A DNA stretch of 64,000 bases from assembly GCA_006176705.1 (NCBI GenBank), contig QRFJ01000373.1:115705-179704 (forward strand), written 5' to 3'. This document shows, piece by piece, positions 45,331 through 57,769 of the stretch. The position numbers were made by a program, and so were the translations under genes. Under the pieces are notes generated by a model that had not been told where the DNA came from, did no database searches, and saw only the letters and a list, made by a program, of their open reading frames with translations. Source of the DNA: Cocos nucifera. Taxonomy: Eukaryota > Streptophyta > Magnoliopsida > Arecales > Arecaceae. Within the stretch, counting starts at the first letter, position 1; each line of letters opens with the position of its first letter.

Positions 45331-45984
45331 TATCATATCTTTTAGAGGTCAAAGCCATTTCAGCTAAGGATAGAGCTTTTGAGGAGAGAGTAATCATGCG
45401 GCCAACTCACATGGTTCCGCAAATCTCATACTGGATGATAGGGGGTCATCAGTGACCCCACAATCACATGCAGTAGCGACCGAATCACAGACATAGAGTC
45501 ATGGTTAAGAACCCACCCAGCTCACGGCACCTCTGACTTGATCAGAGGATAGACAACTTACTCATGTTCAGAGTCGCTCATAAGTACTACAACTTCAATT
45601 AATATATTTTTAATTTAGCAATTTTAGAGTTAATATTTGTATATTTTTTAAAATTAATTTTGCAGTATGTTTAGAGAGTCGGAGTATATCATGTGGTTAC
45701 TGGCATCATCTGATGCTTGATGCTAAGATCGGTGAATGAGTTTTTCAATTGATCGTCTGAAGCACATGATGTAGTCTGGGGGATATTTTTAATAAGTCAA
45801 AACTACTTTAATTTTTAAATTTTTAATATGTTGGTATTTTAACTACATATAAATATATGCTTATTTCTATCTTGCAAGAGTATACTGATTCGAGACTTCC
45901 TAGGATAAGAAGGTTGATCATCAAATCTTTGAGAAGGTGGCCATACGAAGGCTTTGTGATGGCCTCTATAGCCTCAGGCAATCC
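45331..45984 (+). pseudogene. CACTA B Transposase_24-type gene, part before the copia
   Basis: Short coding-like segments are separated by AT-rich intron-like DNA. One exon-like stretch near 45880-45984, after TTGCAAG, reads EYTDSRLPRIRRLIIKSLRR and is cut in mid-exon at 45984 by the copia element. I identify the gene mainly from its position and from the C-terminal part downstream (56409-57210). Stops are frequent in 45350-45560. Confidence 0.5.
45980..45984 (+). other. Target-site duplication AATCC, left
   Basis: AATCC precedes the LTR; AGTCC follows the other LTR at 56404-56408, with one mismatch. Confidence 0.75.
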
Positions 45985-48269
45985 TGTTAGATATATGTGC
46001 CCTAGATGTCAGAATTCACTGACACTTATAATATATTTCTAAGGAAAAAATTATAGTTTTGACTAAAATCAATAAAATGAATTATTTTCTATCACATATA
46101 TGTATTTAGTATCTGTGATACATCCTTTAACTTAATGGTAATGATAATTCATATTTTCAAAAGTTAAAAATTTAAGACATGAATAATCATTATTAACTCA
46201 TAAAATGCTTCCGACCATAGGATCATCATGAGGATGGTAATTGATCCGAAAGATTGGTGTACAATCACTTCTCTTTAGTAGATGAGTCTTGAGTCTACGG
46301 TGTGGAGACACCAAAGTGAGAGTATAGATACTCGTTAGAGAATGAGGGCACTGAGCGTGACCACCTCGAGTAGTCATTAGGAAGTCTACCTTCTCGTCAA
46401 TGACTGACTCGATGCTGTAGTGGTGTGTTTGGTTCTTTGACCTGAGATGCATCGATAGTTCACCTTGAGGGTGTTATAGTTTGACTACACCATAACTCGA
46501 TCTCCTAGCCATACGAAATTCTAAGGTGTATGTTGGCTATAGCATGTTCATTGTAGGAACTGGATTGCATCAAGATGAAATCTATCTACCTCGGTGGTAG
46601 AGGAGCAGCCCTATGATGATCATGAGAATCAAGTCCGGAAGCCCATGGCCATGGCAGAGTGAAATAATAGAAAGAGTTTTTATTTAGGTTTTCACATCGA
46701 ATTTGAATCGAATGATTACATCATATGATAGAGACTAGGGTTTGACGAGTTACACCTAAACCCTAATCTAATCGAAGCTCAAGATAGAAGAACTTAATCA
46801 CACAGGTAGCTGCACTAAGAGGTTCGCATTTAGCTCTGATGGATTGCCACTATATACTGCTAGGTGTCATTGGTAGATTTTGGGAGTAATCAGAATGATT
46901 TAGATGATCGATCATTCTAGCTATTCGAATCAAAAGAGTTCTGATCCATCGAAAGGAGTTTCGATGATATCGATGATAGAGATCATGACATATCCCATTA
47001 TCATATAGAATTGAACCTAACTGGATCACACAAACAAGGGTTTGAATTTGGTGATCATCAATTGAACTAATCTAGTTCAATTGATCTGAATGAGATTGAA
47101 TTAGGTTCAAGAAAATCATGCTAGCGCTCGATTGAACCTAACATTCTTCTTTTACTATCATAAATAGTTGTCCTGACTGAGTCAAGGGAGTTTGTGCTGG
47201 ATTAGAGGCCTTCACTTTATCTGACTAGAGCTTGTCTAGGTTAGAAAAGAGTTGTCTTATTTTGTAAGACAATACCTACCATTTTTGGTCACCTGCCATT
47301 TCTCATCCTTTGACTTTGGTCAAAAGTTAACATTTGACTGGTCAAATATTGACCATTGACACTTTGACTTCTGTCCAAGTGTCATGCACCTATTGGAGAG
47401 CTGGTGGGGGCCTGTCCCCCTGCCAGAACCTAGCAAGGAGGATGGCGCCGCCACCCTTGGCGTGTGCCTAAGCCGGAGGCACCCAGGAGTCCCTGTTGGA
47501 TAGGGACTCCATCTTCTTTTTGGATTCTGATTAGACTTCTCCTAAGAACCAAGTTTGACTGGTCTTAGGCGTCATCTAAGGAGGAATTCAAGGGACTCTA
47601 TTCTCATCAATCAGATTTAGATCTGATTTCACAAAGAATTATGATTGGTTGAGAAGAAGAGGAATTGGATCACGCATAGTCTATAAATAAGACCCTGCGC
47701 CCAACTCAAGGAGTATCTGAAATCTGAGAAAAGAGTTCTCCATGCCCCAAGGCTTCCTCCCTCTTCCTCCCCATGCCAAGTTCTACTTCTTCCTCTCCTC
47801 TTCACGTCCAAAAAGAATTTGGATCCAAGTTGGTGCAATCCAGATGAGGGAAAGGTGACAGAAAGCTAGAAGGTTGTGCTACTGCAAAGGACAACTGCTG
47901 ATCTTCGAAAGGTATTTTGAAGATCTTCTAGATCAGATCCAGATCTGATTTTTGGAGATGTGATAGAGAAGAAGAGGATCTCTAGATCCAGCATGAGTGG
48001 ATACTGGTAGAGGCTAGGCACTTGCGTGGCTAGATCTAGAACCTTCCGCTGCTTACAAGATCATCAACGGATAATAGGTTTATCCTACATCAAGATAAAT
48101 TAAATTAAATTTAATTTATTTAAATTTTATTTTTATTATTAGAATAATAAGAATTAGATTTAAAACATCTCAGATTTGATTAAGATTAAAGAAAAAAAAT
48201 TTTGAAATATATCTCATGATCCGATCAGATCTGAACGAATCTGGTCTGAAAAATTAGGATTTTCCTTCA
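45985..48269 (+). repeat. 5' LTR (2285 bp)
   Basis: TGTTAGATATATGTGCCC to TTTTCCTTCA. It includes AGTCAAAGGATG/CATTTGACTGGTCAAA repeats near 47320-47400, part of a tandem TTTGAC-rich segment, and a TATA box at 47682. Confidence 0.92.
47682..47689 (+). promoter_or_regulatory. LTR TATA box (5' LTR)
   Basis: TATAAATA in TAGTCTATAAATAAGACCC, about 590 bp before the LTR end. The identical site occurs in the 3' LTR at 55817-55824. It is the only strong TATA context in the LTR, so transcription probably starts about 30 bp downstream. Confidence 0.75.
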
Positions 48270-48271
48270 AC

Positions 48272-48283
48272 TGGTATCAGAGC
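48272..48283 (+). promoter_or_regulatory. Primer binding site (initiator Met-tRNA)
   Basis: TGGTATCAGAGC, a perfect match to the common plant copia primer site. Confidence 0.93.
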
Positions 48284-50100
48284 CAAGTTTCTAAAAATAT
48301 TTAGATCTAATTTTAAATTTGTTTTAATTAAAAAATAAATGATTTAAAATGTCACATGAGATGTGATCAGATCTAAAATCAGAAAGAATTAAAATTAAAT
48401 AATTTGGATCTAAGATTAGAAAATATGCATGACTAGTTTTAAAATAGAATAGTTCTATAGAATAGTCTTGCATGTTTTCAATTTAATTTGATTAAATCAT
48501 ATTTTAGATCTATTTATTTATTATTTTTTGATATTATAATTATTATAATAATATCTAAAAAATAGTAAATAAAATTATTTAATTTTAAACATCATATGAG
48601 ATATGATTGATGCATGTCTAGACTAGTTGTAGAATAGTTCTACATAGTTGTCTAGATTAAAGTTTATTTTGATAAGATCAATTTAAATCTAATTTTTTAG
48701 ATTATTATGAGATAATTTAGATCTGAAAAATATGCATGATTCGATACATGAGATGTATGCAAAATATGCCATGATTAGATCTAATTTGTATATGAGATAT
48801 ATGATATAGATCTAAAATTATTTTATAGTATTATATGTTCCTGATTAAGGCGTTCCTCTTGGCCGTCCGGTCATAAGAATGAAGAAGGATTTAAAGGCCC
48901 TCTCCTTCCATCTGATGGGGATTCTTATGACGTGTAGAGGTGCTGCGCGTTCGTCCTTAATCAGAAATCCAAAACTTACTTTCTGCAAAATCCTAGATCC
49001 TGAAATCCTAAGGATTTATTGTGCATATTTTATTTATGAACCCTACTTAATTAAGAATTAAGATTATGAAATATTAATTAGGTCTAAAATTGAGAATTTT
49101 AGATCTAAGATATATTCATAATACTGGGTTCGGGCTTGGGTAGCTCAATTAGGTCTAAGCGGTTGATCAAACCGAATCAAGAGTTGGTTAGATGGGATCA
49201 ACAATGCTTAAATTGACCAGCCTAATAGGATTAAGTCTGGGTCAAGATCGAGTCACGATCAAGCAAGACCTAATTAGGCTTAGAGGTTAGAGTTTGGATT
49301 GTAGGCTAACCCAATTGGTTCTGGCTCAATAATTTGGTGTCTAAGGTAAGTTTGGCACATATGACCGACTGATTTTTAATTGGGAGCTACTCGACCTAAA
49401 TGCATTCTTGTACGAGTTAATGGCATATCCCTTCCACTGGTCTCACTTACCTAGCCATATCTGTTGACACAGTTCTGATCTGAGGTGGTCAATAATCCAA
49501 GCTAACCCATGCCACTAGGTTAGTCATAATTGTTATGACTATGACAAGTCTAGTTTAATGAGATCTGAATCAATTCTCCCTAAGAAAAGATTAAGTCTAA
49601 GGTCTTCCACCATTGTAGATGTGCGGACCCTTCCCGAGGTTGATTGTTCTCGACTAGATACAGTGGCTCAGTTGCACCGAGAAGATGCAACCATGTCTAT
49701 TAGGCATTGGATGCTATGGGCTGGAGGATGAGTTGGGCTCAATATTCCGAATACGGTGAGAGACTCAATTAGGAATCCAGTCTATGCAAATGGTGGGTCT
49801 GACTTAACTAAGGAGTGGATCAATATTCTGGATACGGTGAGATTTATGAATTAGAGACCAAGTTTGGATGCACCATGATTAGAGAATCATTGAACAAGAG
49901 TTGTTCACTCATTGGCTAACCCATCACCAATAACTGTTAGGTGAGGTGATGAGTCAGTTGGTGAGACCGCACCACCCACTAAAAATCATTAATCATGGAG
50001 ATTTTCGCATCTCTACAGAGGGAGTGTAGGGATCCGAGAAAATAGTGGGAAGCTAATTTATTTAAAAATAAAATCTCTAAATAAATTGGTCAAGTCATAA
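48284..50100 (+). other. Long leader (5' untranslated internal region)
   Basis: About 1.8 kb without coding potential between primer site and gag. It includes the strong hairpin at 48841-48964 and segments related to the minus-strand leaders elsewhere in the window. It probably holds RNA packaging or dimerisation signals, by analogy with other retroelements. Confidence 0.6.
48841..48964 (+). promoter_or_regulatory. Nested stem structure in the leader RNA
   Basis: The outer stem pairs CTGATTAAGG (48841-48850) with CCTTAATCAG (48955-48964). The inner stem pairs GTCATAAGAAT (48870-48880) with ATTCTTATGAC (48921-48931). Both are perfect complements. This is a candidate packaging or dimerisation element; the function is inferred. 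Confidence 0.7.
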
Positions 50101-50122
50101 TTACAGTATCTAACTAGAATCT

Positions 50123-50992
50123 TTGACTCTCTATAGAAAAATATCTGCATCCAACCTATTAGCACGTATCTTGGACACACATAGACTGATCGGATCCAAT
50201 TATAAAGATTGTCTTAGGAAATATAAAATCATTTTAGGTTCTAAGAAGTTAACCCATGTATTGGACCAAGACCCTCCCACCTTACCAGTCCGTCCATCCA
50301 CTGAACAGAGAGCGTCTTTGAAAAAATGGATAGATGAAGATAATAAGGCCAGATATTACATGTTGGGCTCGATGTCTGATGAGCTCCAGTGCCAACATGA
50401 AGATATCGGGACTGCTCGCCAAATGTTGGCTCACCTGCAGAAGATGTTTGGTGAACAGAGTCGCGTAGCCAAGTATCAAGTCACGAAATGACTTTTTAAG
50501 GCTAAGATGCATGATGGGCAGTCAGTCCAAGATCACTGTCTGATGATGATCAAGGACATGGAAGAGCTTGAGAAGCTCGATGTGAAGTTAGACTTGGATC
50601 TATAGAATGATATTATTCTGCAATCCTTGACTGATGCATATGGATAATTCATCATGAATTACCACATGCATAAACTTCAAAATTTCTTGGCCGAATTAAT
50701 GAACATGCTGGTCACCGCTGAGCTTTCTATGAAAGGTTCTAAAGGCTCAGTTTTTGCTATGGAACGGACTTCTTCTAAAAGAAAGTCTTCTGAAAAGAAA
50801 AAAAAGTCTGCGAAAAAGCAGAAGGTGGAAGGAGGAAAGAAGAAGAAGGCAGAGCCGAAGATGAAAGCCACTGTCAAAGAAAAGTATTTCCATTGCAACA
50901 GCGACGGCCACTGGAAGCGGAACTGTCCTACTTACCTGGCCACCCTGAAAGAACAAGAAGGAAGGTCCTTCTGGAGGTATGCTCGTTATTGA
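50123..50992 (+). pseudogene. Copia gag (broken)
   Basis: Coding-like from about 50123. Segments include DTHRLIGSNYKDCLRKYKII (near 50177), YYMLGSMSDELQ and ARQMLAHLQKMFGEQSR, the usual copia gag core (UBN2-type). A Lys/Ser-rich basic stretch and the zinc knuckle FHCNSDGHWKRNCPTYL (near 50888-50938) follow, with all C-C-H-C residues present. Stops near 50489, 50604 and 50645 and a frame change at about 50970 break it. Intact gag would form the particle and bind element RNA through the knuckle. The true start codon is uncertain. Confidence 0.88.
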
Positions 50993-52300
50993 GTCTAACC
51001 TTACGATTTCTTCTGCATCCAGTTGGGTGCTTGACTCTGGTTCTAGTGCTCATCTGTGCACTTCCATGCAGGGTCTTGAGGATAGCAGGAGGCTGAGGGA
51101 TGGAGACATGATCCTACGCATCGGTAATGGAGCAAGAGTTGCTGCAGTGGCGTGGAAACGTGGGAACATACCCTCTTCGATTACCATCTGGTTTAGACTT
51201 AGTTTTGAAAGACTGTTATTATGTGCCTGCAGCTAGCAGAAATTTGATTTCTATTTCATGCTTAGCACTAGAAGGCTATGTGATTACCTTCTTTAAGGAC
51301 CATTGTAACATTCTTTATGAAAGAAATAAAATTGCAAATGGTTTTCCTTATTAATGGTCTTTATCAGCTACATATTGATGTACATGTTCTAACTATCGAG
51401 CAAAACGTGAATGCCAAACGACCTAGGGATAGTCCAAATGATAGATATCTATGGCACCTAAGATTAGGTCATATAGCAGAAGATAGGATCAACAAATTGG
51501 AGAAAAATGGGCTATTGAGTCCATTGACTTTCGAGTCATATCCAACTTGTGAATCTTGTCTTCAAGGCAAAATGACTAAACTCCCTTTTGTAGGACATGG
51601 GGAGAGGGCCACAGATCTCCTTGCCCTAGTACATACTGATGTGTGCGGCCCATTTGATGTGCCGACTAGAGGCAATTTTGTCTACTTCATTATCTTTACC
51701 GATGATCTATCTAGGTATGGGTATGTGTATCTTATGAGACACAAGTCTGAAGCTTTTGAAAAGTTCAAAGAATTCAGACATGAAGTAGAAAAATAAACTG
51801 AAAAAATCCATTAAGGTTCTTCGATCAGATCGAGGAGGTGAATACCTTAGCCAGAAATTTCTAGACTATCTCAAGGAAAATGGCATAGTCTCTCAATGGA
51901 CTCCACAAGAAACACCTCAACTCAACAGGAATTTCAGAATGGAGAAATCGGACTCTATTGGATATGGTCCGATCCATGATGAGCTTCACAGACCTTCCTG
52001 ATTTTCTTTGGGGACACTCATTGTTAACTTCAATTTATCTACTGAATAGGGTTCCCTCTAAGACCATTTCCTACCACACCGTATGAGATATGGCACAGGT
52101 AAGAAACCAAGTCTGAGTCATCTCAGAATTTGGGGTTGTCCGGCTCATGTCAAAAGACAACAAGCGGACAAGTTAGAGTTTAGGTCCTTCAGAGCTCGAT
52201 TCATAGGATATCCTAAAGAGTCATTAGGATACTATTTCTACATTCCAGAAGACCACAATATGATTGTGAGTCGACATGCCATCTTTCTTGAAAAATAGTT
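50979..52300 (+). pseudogene. Copia protease and integrase (broken)
   Basis: The protease site reads SWVLDSGSSAHLC near 51021-51060, with intact DSG. A shift lies near 51150, after which YYVPAASRNLISISCL follows. Integrase shows the HHCC zinc finger (WHLRLGHIAEDR near 51450; CESCLQGKMTK near 51549) and the catalytic core: VHTDVCGPF, then FTDDLSRYGYVYLM, then RSDRGGEYLS near 51827. The three acidic positions are visible but lie in different frames, with a stop at 51796. The C-terminal part with PSLSHLRIWGCPAHV and FIGYPKESLGYYFY is readable at 52083-52298. Only scattered pieces could be translated. Confidence 0.9.
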
Positions 52301-52376
52301 TATTCAAGATAGCGGCATTGGAAAGCAGATTAAGCTTGATGAGAAAGTCTCACAAGTACAATGAGCTAAGGATCAA

Positions 52377-54105
52377 TTGGAACCAAATCAGGTTGAGCCA
52401 ATAAGAACACTACCTCCTCCACCTCGTAGATCGAAAAGAGTTTTCCATCCTCCTGAAAGATACTTAGGTATTATTTTAGAGGAAGTAGAGAAAATATTCC
52501 TCGTAGGTAATGGTGCTCATGGTGATGATCCCAAAACCTACAATAAGGCGATATCAGATATCGACTTTGAGAAATGGCTAGAGGCAATGCAGTCAGAAAT
52601 TGACTCAATGCACTCGAAACCAAGTCTGGACCTTGGTAGATCCACCAGAAGGTATAGTACCTATTGGGTGTAAATGGATCTTCAAGAGAAAGATTGGTGC
52701 AGATGGGAATGTGGAGACATTCAAGGCTAGACTAGTGGCAAAAGGTTATAGTCAATGCGAAGGCATTGACTATCAGGATACCTTTTTCTTAGTGGGTATG
52801 CTAAAATCTATCCGCACATTGCTTGTCATTATAGTCTATTTCGAATATGAAATATGATAAATGGATGTGAAAATGGCATTCTTGAATGGATATCTTGAGG
52901 AAGATATCTATATGGAACAGCCGCTAGGTTTCACATCCAGTGATACTGATCACAAGGTTTGCAAGCTGCAAAGGTCCATATATGGACTTAAGCAAGCATC
53001 TCAAAGCTGGAACACTCGTTTCAATGATGTGATCAAAATGTTTGGTTTCATCAAAAATGAAGAGGAACCATCGTGTGTCTTCAAAAAGATCAGTGGGAGC
53101 GCTGTTGTCTTCCTCGTACTGTACGTGGATGACATCCTCCTTATTGGGAATGATATTCCCATGATGACGATAGTCAAATTATGGTTGTCCAAGAAATTCT
53201 CCATGAAAGACCTAGGTGAAGCATCCTTTATTCTAGGAATTAAGGTCTATAGGGATAGACCGAATAGGATGCTAGGACTTTCACAGAAGATGTACATAGA
53301 GGAAGTACTAAAGAGGTTTAGTATGAAAAACTCTAAGAGGGGATTAATACCCTTCAGACATGGTATTCATCTTTCCAAGAAGATGTGCCCTAGCACACCT
53401 GAGGAAATAGAACGCATGAGCAAGATCCCTTATGCTTCTGCAATAGGGAGCCTCATGTATGCCATGCTATGTACACGACCTGATATAGCCCATGCTGTGA
53501 GTGTCACAAGCAGATATCAGTCAAATCCAGGTGAAGAACACTGGAACTTCTGTGAAATGTATCCTTAAGTACTTGAGAAGAACTAAGGATATGATGTTGG
53601 TCTTTGGTAACAGGAGAACTCCAAGTCCAGGAATACACAGACTCGAATTTCATGTCCGATGTAGATGATCGAAAGTCAACATCTGAGAGTCTGTTTGTGT
53701 GCAATGGTGGTGCTGTCAGCTTGGAAGAGTTCCAAGCAAACCATGATAGCAGATTCCACCATGGAAGCAGAATATATCGCTGCATCAGAGGCTGCGAAGG
53801 AAGCATTCTGGTATAAGAAGTTTGCTACAGAAATTGGAGTAATGCCATCAGATGCCATTCCTCTATACTGCGACAACAATGGCACCATAGCCCTTGCTAA
53901 GGAGCCAAGGTCTCATCAAAAATCCAAGCACATTGAGCGGCGATACCACCTCATCCGCGATTACCTCAAGAAGGGTTACGTCGAGGTCAAGAGAGTCGAC
54001 TCCACAGACAATGTGGCAGACCCGCTTACAAAGTCGTTGGGCCAGCAGAAGATCGAAGCCCACCTTGAGAAGATGGGACTTAGACTTATAGCCAATTGGC
54101 TTTAG
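52377..54105 (+). pseudogene. Copia reverse transcriptase and RNase H (broken)
   Basis: A connecting stretch (SKRVFHPPERYLG) precedes RT from about 52610, with GCKWIFKRKIGADGN, then KARLVAKGYSQCEGIDYQDT, MDVKMAFLNGYLEEDIYMEQ (52861), YGLKQASQSW and the catalytic YVDD at 53122-53133. RNase H follows at about 53600-54105. EAEYIAASEAAKEAFWYKKF, then LYCDNNGTIALA and finally KHIERRYHLIRDYL and ADPLTKSL are readable. Changes of frame occur near 52640 and 53550-53690, and a stop lies at 52856. The 235-residue open stretch at 52861-53568 is the longest intact coding piece in the window. Confidence 0.92.
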
Positions 54106-54119
54106 GACAAGTGAAAGAT
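54104..54119 (+). promoter_or_regulatory. Polypurine tract (diverged)
   Basis: AGGACAAGTGAAAGAT lies directly before the 3' LTR in the expected place, with two pyrimidine interruptions. Confidence 0.55.
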
Positions 54120-56403
54120 TGTTAGATATATGTGCCCTAGAAGTTAGAATTGGCTGACACTTGTAATATACTTCTAGGGGCAAAATTATAATTTTGACTA
54201 AAATCAATAAAATGAGTTATTTTCTATCACATATGTATATTTAGTATCTGTGATACATCCTTTGAGTTAATGGTAATGATAATTCATATTTTCAAGAGTT
54301 GAAAATTTAAGACATGAATAATCATTATTAACTCATAAAATGCTCCCAACCATAGGATCATCATGAGGATGGTAATTGATCCGAAAGGTTGATGTACAAT
54401 CACTTCTCTTTAGTAGATGAGTCTTGAGTCTATGGTATGGAGACATCAGAGTGAGAGTACAGATACTCGTTAGAGAATGAGAGCACTGAGCATGACCACC
54501 TCGAATAGTCATTAGGAAGTCTACCTTCTCGTCAATGACTGACTCGATGCTGCAGTGGTGTGTTTAGTTCTTTGATCTGAGATGCATCGGTAGTTCACCT
54601 TGAGGGTGTTATAGTTTGACTACACCATAACTCGGTCTCCTAGCCATACGAAATCCTGAGGTGTATGTTGGCTATAGCATGTTCATTGTAGGAACTGGAT
54701 TGCATCAAGATGGAATCTATCTACCTCGGTGGTAGAGGAGCAGCCCTATGATGATCATGAGAATCAAGTCTAGAAGCCCATGGCCATGGCAGAGTAAAAT
54801 AATAGAAAGAGTTTCTATTTAGGTTTTCACATCGGATTTGAATCGAATGATTACATCATATGATAGAGACTAGGGTTTGACGAGTTCACCTAAACCCTAA
54901 TCTGATTGGAGCTTAAGATAGAAGAACTTAATCACACAGGTAGCTGCACCAAGAGGTTTGCATTCAGCTCTGATGGATTACCACCATATACTGCTAGATG
55001 TCATTGGTGGATTTTGGGAGCAATTAGAATGATTTAGATGATCGATCATTCTAGCTGTTCGAATCAGAAGAGTTCTGATCCATCGAAAGAAGTTTTGATG
55101 ATGTCAATGATAGAGATCATGACATATCCCATTACCATACAGAACTGAACCTAATTAGATCACACAAATAAGGGTTTGAATCTGGTGATCATCAATTGAA
55201 CTAATTCAGTTTAATTGATCTGAATGAGATTCAATTAGGTTCAAGAAAATCGTGCTAGCACTCGATTGAACCTAACGTTCTTCTTTTACTATCATAAATA
55301 GTTGTCCTGACTGAGCCAAAGAAGTTTGTGCTCGATCAGAGGCCTTCTCTTTGTCTGACTGGAGCTTGTCCAGGTCAAAAAAGGGTTGTCTTATTTTGTA
55401 AGATAATACCCACCATTTTTGATCATCTGTCATTTCTCGTCCTTTGACTTTGGTCAAAAGTTGACCTTTGACTGGTCAAATATTGACCATTGGCACTTTG
55501 ACTTCTGTCCACGTGTCATGCACCTATTGGAGAGTCGGTGGGAACCTGTCCCCCTGCCAGAACCTGGCAAGGAGGAGGGCGCACGCCACCCTTGGCGTGT
55601 GCCCAGGCTGGAGTCACCTAGGAGTCCCTATTGGACAGGAACTCCATCTTCTTATTGGATTTCGATTAGACTTCTCCTAAGAACCAAGTTTGACTGGTCT
55701 TAGGCGCCATCTAAGGAGGAATCCAAGGGACTCTATTTTCACCAATCAAATTTAGATCTGATTTCACAAAGGGTTGTGATTGGTTGGGAAGAAGAGGAGT
55801 TGGATCACGCATAGTCTATAAATAAGACCCTGCACCCAACTCAAGGAGTATCTAAAATCTGAGAAAAGAGTTCTCCATGCCCTAAGGCTTCCTCCCTCTT
55901 CCTCCTCCATGCCAAGTTCTACTTCTCCCTCTCTTCTCCACATCCAAAAGGAATTTGGATCCATGTTGGGCAATCTAGATGAGAGAAAAGCGATAGAAAG
56001 GTAGAAGACTGCGCTGCTGCAAAGGACAACTACTGATCTTCGAAAGGTATTTTGAAGATCCTCCAGATCAGATCTAGATCTAATTTTTAGAGATATGATA
56101 GAGAAAAAAGGATCTCCAGATCCAGCCCAAGTGGATATCGGTAGAGGCCAGGCACTTGCATGGCTAAATCCAGAATCTTCCGCTGCTTACAGGATCATCA
56201 ATGGATAATAGGATTACCCTACATAAAGGTAAATTAAATTTGATTTAATTTATTTATATTTTATTTTTATTATTAGAATAATAAGGATCAGATCTGAAAT
56301 ATTCTAGATTTGATTATGATCAAAGAAAAAGAATTTTGAAATATATCTCTTGATCCGATCAGATCTGAACGAACCTGGTCCAGAAAATCAGAATTTTTCT
56401 TCA
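54120..56403 (+). repeat. 3' LTR (2284 bp)
   Basis: TGTTAGATATATGTGCCC to TTTTTCTTCA, collinear with the 5' LTR. The TATA box is conserved at 55817-55824. Confidence 0.92.
55817..55824 (+). promoter_or_regulatory. LTR TATA box (3' LTR)
   Basis: TATAAATA, same context as 47682. It could drive read-out transcription into the CACTA B gene remnant downstream. Confidence 0.7.
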
Positions 56404-56408
56404 AGTCC

Positions 56409-57580
56409 GCCATCCAGCATTCTAGTTCTTAGTCACCATCGAATTGGAGATCCTTCATGGATCATTAGGTGTAGGCGGAGCAAGGAGTACTCTGTTAGGC
56501 GACAAAGAACCTAGCAAAATTAGACCATCCAATAGAATTCGATCAGGCATAGGATGGCTCGATTGGCACACATATTATGACTGATAGACTAATAAAAAAT
56601 CAATATCAATGCTCTTCACTAGAATTATAAAAAATTTTATATACATATTTTAATTAATTTAATTTTATTATTTACTTATTATAGATATGGTAGCTAGATC
56701 ATCCATCAAACTAACTATAATTATGGTGGGCCACACACCGGTCTAGAAGGACTGGTGACTATTTTGATTCTCGTTGTGATAGATCGTAATAAGAACTTCA
56801 AAATTTATTTACTAATTAAGTTATTATAAAATCTTATTTTTATATTATAACTAATATATTTTTGAACTATGCAGATGTGTTATGCAACATACGTTACTGA
56901 GAGGTACGCCGATGACCCATCTTCTCAGCCCTCCCTTGATCTTAAGGGATGACTCAGCACCACCAGGGTGTAAATAGGAGCTAGATAATAGGATTTGGTC
57001 ATAACTTCGATCCTCCACTACTTCGATATCTTTCGGCATCCTCACAAGCCTCGACGTCTTGGACCAGGAGTGATGCACACGTGGAGGTCGTGTAAAGACT
57101 TCTGAATTAGCGACCTCAGAGCCTCCTGGATGCCATCCACGATATGATCGTGGAGCTTCTCTAAGATCCATAGCTACGTGACCAGCTAGACTCATCATCT
57201 CAACCATCACATTAGATAATTATATTATTAAATTATTTTAATTATTTTAATTATTTTAAATTTTTATTTTTAGAAGTTTCGTATATTTATGTTTGAGTCT
57301 AGAAAGAGAATCTAGGGACTAAAAATTTATTCTAATCATTCAATCGATAGGTCGGAGGTTTCTATAGTTTTGTATTATCGAATGAAATATGTAAAAATAA
57401 TTTGTTCGAAAATAGAAAGAGTCAATTGAAAGATGCACCTCCGTATCAAAATTTAGTAATATTATTTTTTTATTATAGAATGTTGGGACATCCAGCTCTC
57501 ATCCATCAGCTATTGGAGAGGAGCAAGAGGAGGTGGACGATGATGAGGATCGGACCTAATTTTTTAATATATTATATTTT
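56409..57580 (+). pseudogene. CACTA B Transposase_24-type gene, part after the copia
   Basis: The exon interrupted at 45984 continues with GCCATCCAGCATTC. A later exon after TATGCAG (near 56875) reads CYATYVTERYADDPSSQPSL followed by DLKG, then a stop. The ERY.DDPS.QP.LD wording matches the conserved C-terminus of plant CACTA Transposase_24 proteins. A following stretch (to about 57210) has multiple stops, and a short last exon-like piece lies at 57480-57570. Neither function nor a full frame survives. The 3' subterminal repeats of CACTA B follow from about 57770. Confidence 0.6.
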
Positions 57581-57769
57581 TTAAATTACTTATAAAAAAA
57601 TTATATAATTTTTATTTTTAATATAATATAATTAGCTTTTAATTTTTGATTATCATATTATCTTTGGATTTTAATTATAATAAATATTAAGAACCATAAT
57701 TCTTTATGATTAATTAAAATAGGTTTTAAAAAATATTACTATTAATTTTTTTAAAAAAATAAAATTAAC

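Larger units (their letters stand above)
45985..56403 (+). mobile_element. Complete-structure Ty1-copia element, 10.4 kb
   Basis: LTRs of 2285 bp (45985-48269) and 2284 bp (54120-56403) both run TGTTAGATATATG to CTTCA. A perfect primer site lies one or two bases after the 5' LTR. A long non-coding leader (48284 to about 50100) precedes gag, protease, integrase, RT and RNase H in copia order. The TSD is AATCC/AGTCC. The LTRs differ at scattered sites (a few percent, more near the start), so this is the youngest layer of the nest yet not recent. The polyprotein has several frame changes and stops. Leader and integrase resemble the minus-strand copia fragments at 7500-12270 and 29480-31868. Confidence 0.93.
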
